Shown: positions 38,572 to 47,515 of the stretch, piece by piece
How positions within the stretch are numbered: the stretch's first letter is position 1
How the letters are laid out: each line of letters opens with the position of its first letter
Assembly (NCBI RefSeq): GCF_011752995.1
Contig: NZ_VWWL01000003.1
Location: 248,001 to 312,000 of the forward strand
Source of the DNA: Burkholderia sp. Ax-1724
GTDB lineage: Bacteria; Pseudomonadota; Gammaproteobacteria; Burkholderiales; Burkholderiaceae
DNA: 64,000 bases
Direction of reading: 5' to 3'
Translations under genes and position numbers: made by a program
Notes under the pieces: model-generated
The model's input: the letters and a program-made list of their open reading frames with translations, nothing else
The model's database searches: none
Told to the model about the DNA's origin: nothing

Positions 38572-39819
38572 TCAGGCTGTATGACGTTTGCGGTAGCCGT
38601 CGAGGAAGCGCGCGATCCGGTTGATCGAATCCGCGAGGTCGTCGACGTTCGGCAGGAACACGACGCGGAAGTGATCCGGCGTTTTCCAGTTGAAGCCGGT
38701 GCCCTGCACGAGCAGCACGCGCTCTTCGAGCAGCAGGTCGAGGATGAACTGCTGGTCGTTCTGGATCGGATACACCTTCGGGTCGAGGCGCGGGAACATG
38801 TACAGCGCCGCCTCCGGCTTCACGCAGCTCACGCCCGGAATTGCCGTCAGCATCTCGTAGGCGAGTTCGCGCTGCTTGTAGAGCCGCCCGCTCGGCACGA
38901 TCAGGTCGTTGATGCTCTGGTAGCCGCCGAGCGCGGTCTGGATCGCGTACTGGCCCGGCACGTTCGGGCACAGGCGCATCGACGCGAGAATGCCGAGCCC
39001 TTCGAGATAGTCTTTCGCGAGCCGGCGGTTCTCGCCGGTCAGGCCCGAAATCGCCATCCAGCCGGCGCGATAGCCGCACGAGCGGTAGCTTTTCGAGAGG
39101 CTGTTGAAGGTGACCGTCAGCACGTCTTCGGAGAGCGAGGCCAGTGCCGTGTGGCTCTTGCCGTCGTAGATGATCTTGTCGTAGACCTCGTCGGCGAAGA
39201 TCACGAGGCCGTGCTGGCGCGCGATCTCGATGAGGCCGAGCAGCAGTTCGTCCGAATACAGCGCGCCGGTCGGGTTGTTCGGGTTGATCACGACGAGCGC
39301 GCGCGTGTTCGGCGTGATTTTCGCGCGGATGTCGTCGAGATCCGGCATCCAGCGGTTCGACTCGTCGCAGATGTAGTGCACCGGCGTGCCGCCCGCGAGG
39401 CTCACGCCGGCGGTCCACAGCGGGTAGTCGGGTGCCGGCAGCAGCACTTCGTCGCCGTCGTTGACGAGGCCCTGCAGCGCCATCACGATCAGCTCGGACG
39501 CGCCGTTGCCGATGTAGATGTCGTCGAGCTCGACGCCCTGCACGCCCTTTTGCTGCGTGTAGTGCATGATCGCCTTGCGCGCCGAGAACACGCCCTTCGA
39601 ATCGGAGTAGCCGGACGAACCGGGCAGATTCAGGATCATGTCCTGAATGATCTCGTCCGGCGCCTCGAAGCCGAACGGCGCCAGATTGCCGATGTTCAGC
39701 TTGATGATGCGATGGCCCTCTTCTTCGAGCCGCTTCGCGTGTTCGAGGACGGGCCCGCGAATGTCGTAGCAGACATTCAGCAATTTGTTGGATTTGAGAA
39801 TCGGTTTCACGGCGGGCAC
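38572..39819 (-). CDS. alaA: Glutamate-pyruvate (alanine) aminotransferase AlaA
   Basis: 415 residues; PLP fold type I. The sequence is very close to E. coli AlaA throughout (KLLNVCYDIRGPV, KLNIGNLAPFGFEAPDEI, INPNNPTGALYS, the PLP-lysine motif SLSKSYRSCGYRAGW, NVPGQYAIQTALGGYQSI). It makes alanine from pyruvate and glutamate. It leads the minus-strand group alaA-hom-thrC-moeA-moaD-moaE; synteny with hom and thrC is common in betaproteobacteria. Confidence 0.93.
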   Translation of the reverse strand: MPAVKPILKSNKLLNVCYDIRGPVLEHAKRLEEEGHRIIKLNIGNLAPFGFEAPDEIIQDMILNLPGSSGYSDSKGVFSARKAIMHYTQQKGVQGVELDDIYIGNGASELIVMALQGLVNDGDEVLLPAPDYPLWTAGVSLAGGTPVHYICDESNRWMPDLDDIRAKITPNTRALVVINPNNPTGALYSDELLLGLIEIARQHGLVIFADEVYDKIIYDGKSHTALASLSEDVLTVTFNSLSKSYRSCGYRAGWMAISGLTGENRRLAKDYLEGLGILASMRLCPNVPGQYAIQTALGGYQSINDLIVPSGRLYKQRELAYEMLTAIPGVSCVKPEAALYMFPRLDPKVYPIQNDQQFILDLLLEERVLLVQGTGFNWKTPDHFRVVFLPNVDDLADSINRIARFLDGYRKRHTA

Positions 39820-40304
39820 TTCATCCTGGTTGATGGCTTGGGCAAACCCTGGGGCAAACGGGCCCGGCTGACGCCGCCGGGCCGCGCAGATTCGCCGCTA
39901 CGGGATTCAGACGCGGCAGCGCCGGCGACGGCCGCCAGCCGCGGATTGGTCGATCTTTCGGGCCACCGCGGGCGGCGCGAGCAGGAACCAAGCAACGGGA
40001 AAAGCCGCCGAAAGCGCGCGGCGAACGCACGCGACGCCAACGCAGGTAGCCGGTGGGCCACGCCGACGCGCTCGGGCGCGGCTTGTGGCGACACATGAGC
40101 AAGGGGCGCCGCAAGGCGGCTAAAAAGTTATAATTTAGCGGATTTTGGCCGACTTCCGCAATGCACCAACCGCAACGGCAAGCCTTTTCGGCCGCTTCCG
40201 TGCCTCATGCGCATCGATCACGCGCATCGAACCGCGCCGGCCGCGCCGCATCCGGCAAGGCCGCCCACAGGCATGATGTCTCACGACGACTTCGGAAAAC
40301 CAAT
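39820..40304. other. Divergent intergenic region between alaA and the Mth938-like gene
   Basis: 485 bases. The distinctive site is at 40119-40139, where GCTAAA and TTTAGC form an inverted repeat around a perfect TATAAT. The remainder has no supported gene. Confidence 0.5.
40129..40134 (+). promoter_or_regulatory. Consensus -10 box upstream of the Mth938-like gene
   Basis: TATAAT at 40129-40134, enclosed by a GCTAAA/TTTAGC inverted repeat (40119-40124 and 40134-40139). No good -35 at 17 bases. On the other strand TTGCGG-18-TAAATT could serve alaA, so the palindrome may coordinate both. Confidence 0.4.
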
Positions 40305-40679
40305 TTGAAATTACATCAGGATTCCAGCGGCGCGCTGAACACCGTCACCGGCTACGGCGCCGACTACGTCGAAATCAATCTGGTGCATCATACGGGCAGC
40401 ATTCTCGTGCTGCCGAACGGACCGGTCATTCCCTGGCCCGTGTCGTCCTTCGAGCAACTGAGCGCCGAGCACTTCGCGATGCTGAGCGACGCCGCGCCCG
40501 AAGTGGTCGTATTCGGCAGTGGCGAGAAGCTGCGCTTCCCGCATCCGCGCCTGACCGCCGCGCTCACCGCGCAGCGCATCGGCGTCGAAACGATGGACTT
40601 CAAGGCCGCCTGCCGCACCTACAACATTCTGATGGCCGAGGGCCGCAAGGTCGCGGCCGCGTTGCTGATCGAAGCCTAG
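40305..40679 (+). CDS. Mth938-like (DUF498/NDUFAF3-type) protein
   Basis: 124 residues. The domain is recognisable from VVFGSGEKLRFPHPRLTAAL and the Mth938 fold pattern; the human relative NDUFAF3 helps assemble respiratory complex I, while bacterial function is unproven. The TTG at 40305 was chosen because it gives MKLHQDSSGALNTVTGYGADYVEI, where the family begins, and GGAAAA lies a few bases upstream. An ATG at 40161 would add 48 residues of basic noise. It lies just upstream of the arn genes but is separated from arnT by 148 bases. Confidence 0.8.
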   Translation: MKLHQDSSGALNTVTGYGADYVEINLVHHTGSILVLPNGPVIPWPVSSFEQLSAEHFAMLSDAAPEVVVFGSGEKLRFPHPRLTAALTAQRIGVETMDFKAACRTYNILMAEGRKVAAALLIEA

Positions 40680-40827
40680 CCCGGCGCGGCACGGCAATGC
40701 CGCGCCCGCCGTCACCGCGGCCCGTCCCCGGCGGGCCGCGACTCACCGCGCCGGCGCGACCGGCCGCCATTTCAAGAACAACGACGCCGCGCCGTCCAGC
40801 GCGGCGCCGCCAGAAAGGTTGACATTC

Positions 40828-42672
40828 ATGAACGATACGCCGTCGAGGCTACCGCTCAATCGCACCGCGATCCTCTTGCTGGTGCTGGCTCTCGCCGTGA
40901 TCTGGTTCGTGCCGCTCGGCTGGCGGCATCTGCTGCCGAGCGACGAGGGCCGCTACGCCGAAATGGCGCGCGAGATGTTCCTGACCGGCGACTGGATCAC
41001 GCCGCGCTACAACGCCTACAAGTATTTCGAGAAGCCGCCGCTGCAAACCTGGGCGAACGCGCTCACCTTCGCCTGGTTCGGCATCGGCGAATGGCAGGCG
41101 CGGCTCTACACCGCGCTGACGGGCTTCGCCGGCGTGCTGCTGCTCGGCTTCACCGGCGCGCGCGTGTTCAACGCGGCGAGCGGCGTGTTCGCGGCGCTCG
41201 TGCTGGCCTGCTCTCCATACTGGAACCTGATGGGCCACTTCAACACGCTCGACATGGGCCTGTCGTTCTGGATGACGCTCACGCTGTGCGCGCTGCTGCT
41301 CGCCCAGCGGCCCAATCTGCCGACCTCGTGCGTGCGCGGCTGGATGTGGGTGTGCTGGGCCTCGATGGCGCTCGCGGTGCTCTCCAAGGGCCTCGTCGGC
41401 CTGATCCTGCCGGGCGCCGTGCTCGTGATCTACACGCTGATCGCGCGCGACTGGGCGCTCTGGAAGCGCCTGCATCTGGTGGGCGGCCTGATCGTCTTTT
41501 TCGCGATCGTGACGCCGTGGTTCGTGCTCGTGCAGGAGCGCAATCCCGAGTTCCTGAACTTCTTCTTCATCGTCCAGCAGTTCGAGCGCTATCTGACGCC
41601 CGAGCAGAACCGGCCGGGCCCGTTCTACTACTTCGTGCCGGTGCTGCTGGTGGGCTTCCTGCCGTGGCTGTCGGTGACGTTCCAGAGCGTGCGCCACGCG
41701 TGGCACCAGCCGCGCCAGCCGAACGGCTTCGCGCCGGTCACGCTGATGCTCACGTGGATCGTCTTCATCTTCCTGTTCTTCAGCGCGTCGCATTCGAAGC
41801 TGCTGTCCTACACGCTGCCGATCGCCCCGCCCATCGCGATGCTGATCGGCATGTACCTGCCGCTCGTCACGCGCGACCAGCTGCGCCGCCATCTGGCCGG
41901 CTATGCGCTCTTTTTCGTGGTCGGCGCGTTTGCCGCGCTGTTCCTGCCGCGCTTCGGCACGGCGCGCAATCCCACCGAGCTGTACGTGGCGTTTCGCGTG
42001 TGGGTGCTCGCCGCGCTGGCCGTCGCGTTCGTGTTCACATTGTTCGCGCTGTGGCTGAACCGCCGCGACCCGAACGGCCGGCACGCCGGCCTCGGCGCGC
42101 TCGCCGCCTTCGGTGCGGCATGGCTGCTGCTCGCCACGATCGCCGGCACCGGCCACGACGTGTTCGGGCGCCTCAGCTCGGGCGCGCCGCTCGCGCCGCC
42201 GATCCGCGCGCAGCTCGCGAAGCTGCCGGCCGATACGCCGTTCTACTCGGTCGGCGTGCTCGACCACACGCTGCCGTTCTATGTCGGCCACACGATGATC
42301 ATGGTCGAACATCCGGACGAACTCGCGTTCGGCGTCTCGGTCGAGCCGCAGAAATGGGTGCCGACCGTCGATGCGTGGATCGAGCGCTGGAAGGCCGACC
42401 GTTACGCACTCGCGCTGATTCCGCCGCCGACCTACGACCGGCTGCTCAAGCAGGGCCTGCCGATGCAGGTAATCGCGCGCGATGCGCGCCGCGTGGTGGT
42501 GATGAAGCCGCTCCCGGATGCGGCTGGCGCGGCCGAAGCGGCGGCCATGGCCGCCGTGTCCGCCGGCGTGCCCGTGCCCACGCCGGCGGCGCAACCCGGG
42601 CAAGCCGCGAGCGCAAGCGCCGGGCAAACGCCTGCGTCCGCGTCCGCCGCGCCAGCCAAACCGCAACCCTGA
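40828..42672 (+). CDS. arnT: 4-amino-4-deoxy-L-arabinose transferase ArnT
   Basis: 614 residues, GT-C membrane enzyme that moves Ara4N from undecaprenyl phosphate to lipid A or core, in the periplasm. The catalytic first loop has LLPSDEGRYAEMAREM with the Asp-Glu pair; about twelve membrane segments follow, then a soluble domain. The last 60 or so residues are Ala/Pro/Gln-rich and extra. The ATG at 40828 has AAAGG nine bases before it; an in-frame TTG at 40819 is less likely. It is first of the seven-gene Ara4N cluster. Confidence 0.93.
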   Translation: MNDTPSRLPLNRTAILLLVLALAVIWFVPLGWRHLLPSDEGRYAEMAREMFLTGDWITPRYNAYKYFEKPPLQTWANALTFAWFGIGEWQARLYTALTGFAGVLLLGFTGARVFNAASGVFAALVLACSPYWNLMGHFNTLDMGLSFWMTLTLCALLLAQRPNLPTSCVRGWMWVCWASMALAVLSKGLVGLILPGAVLVIYTLIARDWALWKRLHLVGGLIVFFAIVTPWFVLVQERNPEFLNFFFIVQQFERYLTPEQNRPGPFYYFVPVLLVGFLPWLSVTFQSVRHAWHQPRQPNGFAPVTLMLTWIVFIFLFFSASHSKLLSYTLPIAPPIAMLIGMYLPLVTRDQLRRHLAGYALFFVVGAFAALFLPRFGTARNPTELYVAFRVWVLAALAVAFVFTLFALWLNRRDPNGRHAGLGALAAFGAAWLLLATIAGTGHDVFGRLSSGAPLAPPIRAQLAKLPADTPFYSVGVLDHTLPFYVGHTMIMVEHPDELAFGVSVEPQKWVPTVDAWIERWKADRYALALIPPPTYDRLLKQGLPMQVIARDARRVVVMKPLPDAAGAAEAAAMAAVSAGVPVPTPAAQPGQAASASAGQTPASASAAPAKPQP

Positions 42673-42697
42673 CCCCCACTCTGGACCACCACGCTCG

Positions 42698-43069
42698 ATG
42701 AACCCGATTTCCCTCTTCTGCATCCTCGCCGGCGTCACGCTGAACGCCGGCGCGCAGCTGCTGCTCAAGGCCGGCACGAATGCCGTTGGACACTTCGAAT
42801 TCACCCGTGCGAACATCCTGCCCATCGGCTTCAAGCTCGCGACCCAGCCGCCGATCATCGGCGGGCTCGCCTGCTACGTGGTCAGCGTGGCGGTGTGGAT
42901 CGTCGGGCTCTCGCGCGTGGACGTATCGATCGCCTATCCGATGCTCTCGCTCGGCTACGTCGTCAACGCGCTCGCCGCGTGGTATCTGTTCGGCGAAGTG
43001 ATGTCGGTGCAGAAGCTGGTCGGCATCGGCATCATCCTCGTCGGCGTGGTCGTGCTCGCGCGCAGCTAG
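42698..43069 (+). CDS. ArnE/ArnF-like SMR-family subunit (Ara4N lipid flippase)
   Basis: 123 residues with four membrane segments of the small multidrug resistance/EamA type (CILAGVTLNAGAQLLLKAGT, GLACYVVSVAVWIVGLSRVD, MLSLGYVVNALAAWYLFGE, VGIGIILVGVVVLARS). In enterics ArnE and ArnF together flip undecaprenyl-phosphate-Ara4N. Here only one such gene is present between arnT and arnB, so it may work as a homodimer or with a partner elsewhere. It starts 25 bases after arnT. Confidence 0.85.
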   Translation: MNPISLFCILAGVTLNAGAQLLLKAGTNAVGHFEFTRANILPIGFKLATQPPIIGGLACYVVSVAVWIVGLSRVDVSIAYPMLSLGYVVNALAAWYLFGEVMSVQKLVGIGIILVGVVVLARS

Positions 43070-43078
43070 GCGCAACGT

Positions 43079-43098
43079 CCCGGCAGCGGTTTGCCGGG
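43079..43098 (+). promoter_or_regulatory. Hairpin after the ArnE/F-like gene
   Basis: CCCGGCA-GCGGTT-TGCCGGG, a 7-bp stem with no T-run. It lies in the 265-base gap before arnB and could attenuate read-through from arnT into arnB. Confidence 0.35.
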
Positions 43099-43334
43099 CA
43101 CGTTCTATTACCGTTTATTGCCCGCGCCGGCCATGCGGCACGCACCGGGCCCGGCAACCTTGCAGGAAGCCATCAGGAACCTGAGCGGCGCGCGCGCCGC
43201 CTAAGCGAGACGTAAGGTTCGGCGCGTTAAGCTGTGAGGTTTCGTTTTTCTCGCCGCGGACTTGGGTTTGTGCGTGGTTTGTGGTTTACTTCGCGCCCTT
43301 CGGGCTGCGCCCCTTTCAATCGAGCGATGCATTC

Positions 43335-44486
43335 ATGAGCCAGTCAACCGTCCCGTTTTTGCCGTTTGTCAAACCCGAGATCGATGAGGAAACGATCGAG
43401 GGCGTCGCCGAGGTGCTGCGTTCCGGCTGGATCACCACCGGCCCGCAGAACCAGAAGTTCGAGGCCGCGCTCTCCGAGTTCTGCGGCGGCCGGCCGGTGC
43501 GCACCTTCAATTCCGGCACCGCGACACTCGAAATCGGGCTGCGCATCGCGGGCGTGGGCCCCGGCGACGAAGTCATCACGACGCCGGCAACGTGGGTCTC
43601 GACCAGCAACGTCATCATCGAAACCGGCGCGACGCCGGTGTTCGTCGACATCGACCCGGTCACGCGCAACATCGACCTCGATCTGCTCGAAAAGGCGATC
43701 ACGCCGCGCACCAAGGCGCTGCTGCCGGTCTATCTGTCCGGCCTGCCGGTCGACATGGACCGCCTCTACGCGATCGCCCGCGCGCACCAGCTGCGCGTGA
43801 TCGAAGACGCCGCGCAGGCGTTCGGCTCCAGCTGGAACGGCGAGCGCATCGGCAAGCTCGGCGACATCGTCTCGTTCAGCTTCCACGCAAACAAGAACCT
43901 CACCTCGATCGAGGGCGGCGCGCTCGTCCTCAACAACGAGGAAGAAGCGGTGCTCGCGCAGAAGTACCGCTTGCAGGGCATCACACGCACCGGCTTCGAC
44001 GGCATGGACTGCGACGTGCTCGGCGGCAAGTACAACCTGACGGACGTCGCGGCGCGCGTCGGCCTCGGCCAGCTGCCGCATCTCGCGCGCTTCCTCGCGC
44101 AGCGCAGGAAACTCGCGCGCGCGTACTTCGCGGGCTTCGAGGGCGGCGCGGCGCTCAGGCTCGGCGTCGGCCTGCCGTGCGCCGATTTCGAGAACAGCAA
44201 CTGGCACATGTTCCAGATCACGCTGCCGCTCGAGCGGCTCTCGCTCGACCGCGCCGGCTTCATGGGCCAGTTGAAGGAGCGCGGCATCGGCTCGGGCGTG
44301 CACTACCCGGCGATCCACCTGTTCACGCTGTATCGCGCGCGCGGCTTCAGGGAAGGCATGTTCCCGCACGCGGAGCGCTTCGGCGCCGCCACTGTCACGC
44401 TGCCGCTCTTCACGCTGATGAACGAAGGCGACGTCGAGCGCGTGTGCCGCGCGGTCAACGAAATTTGCGAACAATACGGAAAATAA
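43335..44486 (+). CDS. arnB: UDP-4-amino-4-deoxy-L-arabinose aminotransferase ArnB
   Basis: 383 residues of the DegT/DnrJ/EryC1 family. It transaminates UDP-Ara4O with glutamate to give UDP-Ara4N. The PLP lysine is Lys187 in SFHANKN; the family motifs SGWITTGP, NSGTATLEIGL, EDAAQAFGS and SGVHYPAIHL are all present. The ATG at 43335 gives MSQSTVPFLPF, the usual start. A gap of 265 bases upstream probably carries a second promoter for arnB-C-A-A-D. Confidence 0.95.
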   Translation: MSQSTVPFLPFVKPEIDEETIEGVAEVLRSGWITTGPQNQKFEAALSEFCGGRPVRTFNSGTATLEIGLRIAGVGPGDEVITTPATWVSTSNVIIETGATPVFVDIDPVTRNIDLDLLEKAITPRTKALLPVYLSGLPVDMDRLYAIARAHQLRVIEDAAQAFGSSWNGERIGKLGDIVSFSFHANKNLTSIEGGALVLNNEEEAVLAQKYRLQGITRTGFDGMDCDVLGGKYNLTDVAARVGLGQLPHLARFLAQRRKLARAYFAGFEGGAALRLGVGLPCADFENSNWHMFQITLPLERLSLDRAGFMGQLKERGIGSGVHYPAIHLFTLYRARGFREGMFPHAERFGAATVTLPLFTLMNEGDVERVCRAVNEICEQYGK

Positions 44487-44492
44487 GCGGAC

Positions 44493-45536
44493 ATGACTTA
44501 TTCGGAACATCGCGCCGTCGCACCGGAAGTGTCGATCATCATTCCGGTGTACAACGAGGAAGCCGGCCTGGCGGCGCTGTTCGCGCGCCTCTATCCGGCG
44601 CTCGACGCGCTCGGCACCCGTTATGAAGTGATCTTCATCAACGACGGCAGCCGCGACAAATCCCCCGCGCTGCTCGCCGAGCAGTTCCGCGCGCGGCCCG
44701 ACGCGACCCGCGTGATCCTGCTGAACGGCAACTACGGCCAGCACATGGCGATTCTCGCGGGCTTCGAGCAATCGCGCGGCGACATCGTCATCACGCTCGA
44801 CGCCGACCTGCAGAATCCGCCCGAGGAAATCGCCAAGCTCGTCGCGAAGATGCGCGAGGGCTACGACTACGTCGGCACGATCCGCATGCAGCGCCAGGAC
44901 AGCCTGTGGCGCCGCAAGGCCTCGCGCGCGATGAACCATCTGCGCGAACGCATCACGCGCATCAAGATGACCGACCAGGGCTGCATGCTGCGCGCGTACA
45001 GCCGCCACATCGTCGATACGATCAACCGCTGCGGCGAGATCAACACGTTCATTCCGGCGCTCGCGTACACGTTCGCGCAGAACCCGGTCGAGATCGAGGT
45101 CGCGCACGAGGAGCGCTTCGCCGGCGAGTCGAAGTACTCGCTCTATTCGCTGATCCGCCTCAATTTCGACCTCGTCACCGGCTTTTCGGTGGTGCCGCTG
45201 CAATGGCTGTCGTTCATCGGCGTGATCCTGTCGCTCGGCTCCGCGGCGCTGTTCGTGCTGCTGCTGATTCGCCGCTTCATCATCGGCGCGGAAGTGCAAG
45301 GCGTGTTCACGCTGTTCGCCATCACGTTCTTCCTGCTCGGCGTCATCATCTTCGCGCTCGGGCTGCTCGGCGAATACATCGGCCGGATCTATCAGCAGGT
45401 GCGCGCACGGCCGCGCTACCTGGTGCAGACCATACTCGAGGAACGCAACGGCACGGCCGTCGCCGAAGCGCCGCTTCAAAGCGTCGTGCAGGGCGTGCAG
45501 CCGGCGCCGCTCGCCGATCAGGGGCGTGAGCCATGA
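44493..45536 (+). CDS. arnC: Undecaprenyl-phosphate 4-deoxy-4-formamido-L-arabinose transferase ArnC
   Basis: 347 residues. GT2 fold (SIIIPVYNEEAGL, DADLQNPPEE with the DAD motif) followed by two membrane segments at about 235-300 typical of polyprenyl-phosphate transferases. It places formylated Ara4N on undecaprenyl phosphate at the inner leaflet. It begins six bases after arnB and its stop overlaps the next gene by four bases. Confidence 0.95.
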   Translation: MTYSEHRAVAPEVSIIIPVYNEEAGLAALFARLYPALDALGTRYEVIFINDGSRDKSPALLAEQFRARPDATRVILLNGNYGQHMAILAGFEQSRGDIVITLDADLQNPPEEIAKLVAKMREGYDYVGTIRMQRQDSLWRRKASRAMNHLRERITRIKMTDQGCMLRAYSRHIVDTINRCGEINTFIPALAYTFAQNPVEIEVAHEERFAGESKYSLYSLIRLNFDLVTGFSVVPLQWLSFIGVILSLGSAALFVLLLIRRFIIGAEVQGVFTLFAITFFLLGVIIFALGLLGEYIGRIYQQVRARPRYLVQTILEERNGTAVAEAPLQSVVQGVQPAPLADQGREP

Positions 45537-46462
45537 AGCCGCGTGCCGTCGTATTCGCGTATCACAACGTCGGCGTGCGCTGCCTGCAGGTGCTGCTCGC
45601 GCGCGGCGTCGAGGTGGCGCTCGTCGTCACTCACGAGGACAACCCGAGCGAAAACATCTGGTTCGGCAGCGTCGCTTCGGTCGCGGCCGAGCACGGCATT
45701 CCCGTTCTCACGCCGGCCGATCCGAAAAGCCCCGAGCTACGCGCCGCGGTGAGCGCCGCGCGGCCGGACTTCATTTTCTCGTTCTACTACCGCCACATGC
45801 TGCCGGTCGACCTGCTCGCGATCGCCGCGCGGGGCGCCTACAACATGCACGGCTCGCTGCTGCCGAAGTATCGCGGCCGCGTGCCGACCAACTGGGCGGT
45901 GCTCAACGGCGAGACCGAAACCGGCGCGACGCTGCACGAGATGGCTGCCAAACCCGACGCGGGCGCGATCGTTGCGCAAACGCCGGTGCCGATCCTGCCC
46001 GACGACACCGCCGCGCAGGTGTTCGACAAGGTCACGGTCGCGGCCGAGCAAACCTTGTGGCGCGTGCTGCCGGCGCTGCTGGCGGGCGAGGCGCCGCATC
46101 TGCCGAACGATCTCGCGCACGGCAGCTACTATGGCGGGCGCAAGCCCGAAGACGGCCGCATCGACTGGAAGCAGTCGGCGCAACAGGTCTATAACCTGAT
46201 CCGGGCAGTCGCGCCCCCCTATCCGGGCGCGTTCACCGACCTGAACGGCCGGCGCCTGATCGTCGCGCGCGCCCGCCTGGCCGCGCCCGGCGCGCTTCGC
46301 TCGGATTTGCCGCCGGGCCTGCACGTAAGCGATAATGCCGTTTTCGCGATCTGCGGCGATGGCCGAGCGATCGCCATCCACGAATTGCGGCATCAGCACG
46401 GCGGCAGCGAGACTGTCGTCACTCCGGCGGAATTCGCCCAGCTATTCCAAACTCATTCATGA
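45533..46462 (+). CDS. arnA: UDP-Ara4N formyltransferase (separate ArnA N-terminal half)
   Basis: 309 residues. It corresponds to the formyltransferase domain of E. coli ArnA, which uses 10-formyl-THF. The catalytic triad is conserved: Asn104 and His106 in NMHGSLLPKYRGR and Asp142 in AKPDAGAIVAQT. Spacings are identical to E. coli Asn102, His104 and Asp140. In enterics this domain is fused to the decarboxylase; here the two are separate genes overlapping by four bases on each side (ATGA), which keeps expression coupled. Confidence 0.93.
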   Translation: MKPRAVVFAYHNVGVRCLQVLLARGVEVALVVTHEDNPSENIWFGSVASVAAEHGIPVLTPADPKSPELRAAVSAARPDFIFSFYYRHMLPVDLLAIAARGAYNMHGSLLPKYRGRVPTNWAVLNGETETGATLHEMAAKPDAGAIVAQTPVPILPDDTAAQVFDKVTVAAEQTLWRVLPALLAGEAPHLPNDLAHGSYYGGRKPEDGRIDWKQSAQQVYNLIRAVAPPYPGAFTDLNGRRLIVARARLAAPGALRSDLPPGLHVSDNAVFAICGDGRAIAIHELRHQHGGSETVVTPAEFAQLFQTHS

Positions 46463-47505
46463 AAAAAGTCCTGATTCTGGGTGTGAACGGCTTCATCGGC
46501 CACCACCTGTCCAAGCGCATTCTCGAGACGACCGACTGGGAAGTGTTCGGGATGGACATGCAGACCGAACGTCTGGGCGACCTCGTCAATCACGAGCGGA
46601 TGCACTTCTTCGAAGGCGACATCACGATCAACAAGGAATGGGTCGAATATCACATCAGGAAGTGCGATGTGATCCTGCCGCTCGTCGCGATCGCCACGCC
46701 CGCCACCTACGTGAAGCAGCCGCTGCGCGTGTTCGAGCTCGACTTCGAGGCAAACCTGCCGATCGTGCGTTCGGCCGTCAAGTACGGCAAGCACCTCGTG
46801 TTTCCGTCGACCTCCGAGGTCTACGGCATGTGCACGGACGAGCAGTTCGATCCGGAAGAGTCGGTGCTGTCGTACGGCCCGATCAACAAGCCGCGCTGGA
46901 TCTACGCCTGCTCGAAGCAGCTGATGGACCGCGTGATCTGGGGCTACGGCATGGAGGGCCTGAACTTCACGCTGTTCCGCCCGTTCAACTGGATCGGCCC
47001 GGGCCTCGACTCGATCTACACGCCGAAGGAAGGCAGCTCGCGCGTGGTCACGCAGTTCCTCGGCCATATCGTGCGCGGCGAGAACATCAGCCTCGTCGAC
47101 GGCGGCGCGCAGAAGCGCGCGTTCACCGACATCGACGACGGCATCAGCGCGCTGATGAAGATCATCGAGAATAAAAACGGCGTGGCCACCGGCAAGATCT
47201 ACAACATCGGCAACCCGACCAATAATTTCTCGGTGCGCGAGCTCGCGCACAAGATGCTCGCGCTCGCGGCCGAATTCCCCGAATACGCGGAAATAGCCCG
47301 CCAGGTGCAGCTCGTCGAGACGTCGTCGGGCGCGTACTACGGCACCGGCTACCAGGACGTGCAGAACCGCGTGCCGAAAATCGACAACACGATGCAGGAA
47401 CTCGGCTGGGCGCCCACCTCGACCTTCGACGAAGCGCTGCGCAAGATTTTCGAGGCCTATCGCGGCCACGTCGCCGAAGCCCGCGCGCTCGTCGAACAGC
47501 AATAA
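46459..47505 (+). CDS. UDP-glucuronate decarboxylase (separate ArnA C-terminal half)
   Basis: 348 residues of the extended SDR family. It oxidises and decarboxylates UDP-glucuronate to UDP-Ara4O, the first committed step. It has the nucleotide motif GVNGFIGHH, Ser119-Glu120 in STSEVYG, and Tyr149/Lys153. The 29-residue gap from Glu to Tyr equals that of E. coli ArnA (434 to 463). Arg304 in QNRVPKIDN is the likely counterpart of the essential Arg619. Coupled to the formyltransferase by ATGA overlap. Confidence 0.93.
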   Translation: MKKVLILGVNGFIGHHLSKRILETTDWEVFGMDMQTERLGDLVNHERMHFFEGDITINKEWVEYHIRKCDVILPLVAIATPATYVKQPLRVFELDFEANLPIVRSAVKYGKHLVFPSTSEVYGMCTDEQFDPEESVLSYGPINKPRWIYACSKQLMDRVIWGYGMEGLNFTLFRPFNWIGPGLDSIYTPKEGSSRVVTQFLGHIVRGENISLVDGGAQKRAFTDIDDGISALMKIIENKNGVATGKIYNIGNPTNNFSVRELAHKMLALAAEFPEYAEIARQVQLVETSSGAYYGTGYQDVQNRVPKIDNTMQELGWAPTSTFDEALRKIFEAYRGHVAEARALVEQQ

Positions 47506-47515
47506 GGGCGCGTCC

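Noticed and set aside
43344..45479. 711-codon frame opposite arnB and arnC
   Set aside because: Same cause. The forward genes have full family motifs, and the antisense frame has none.
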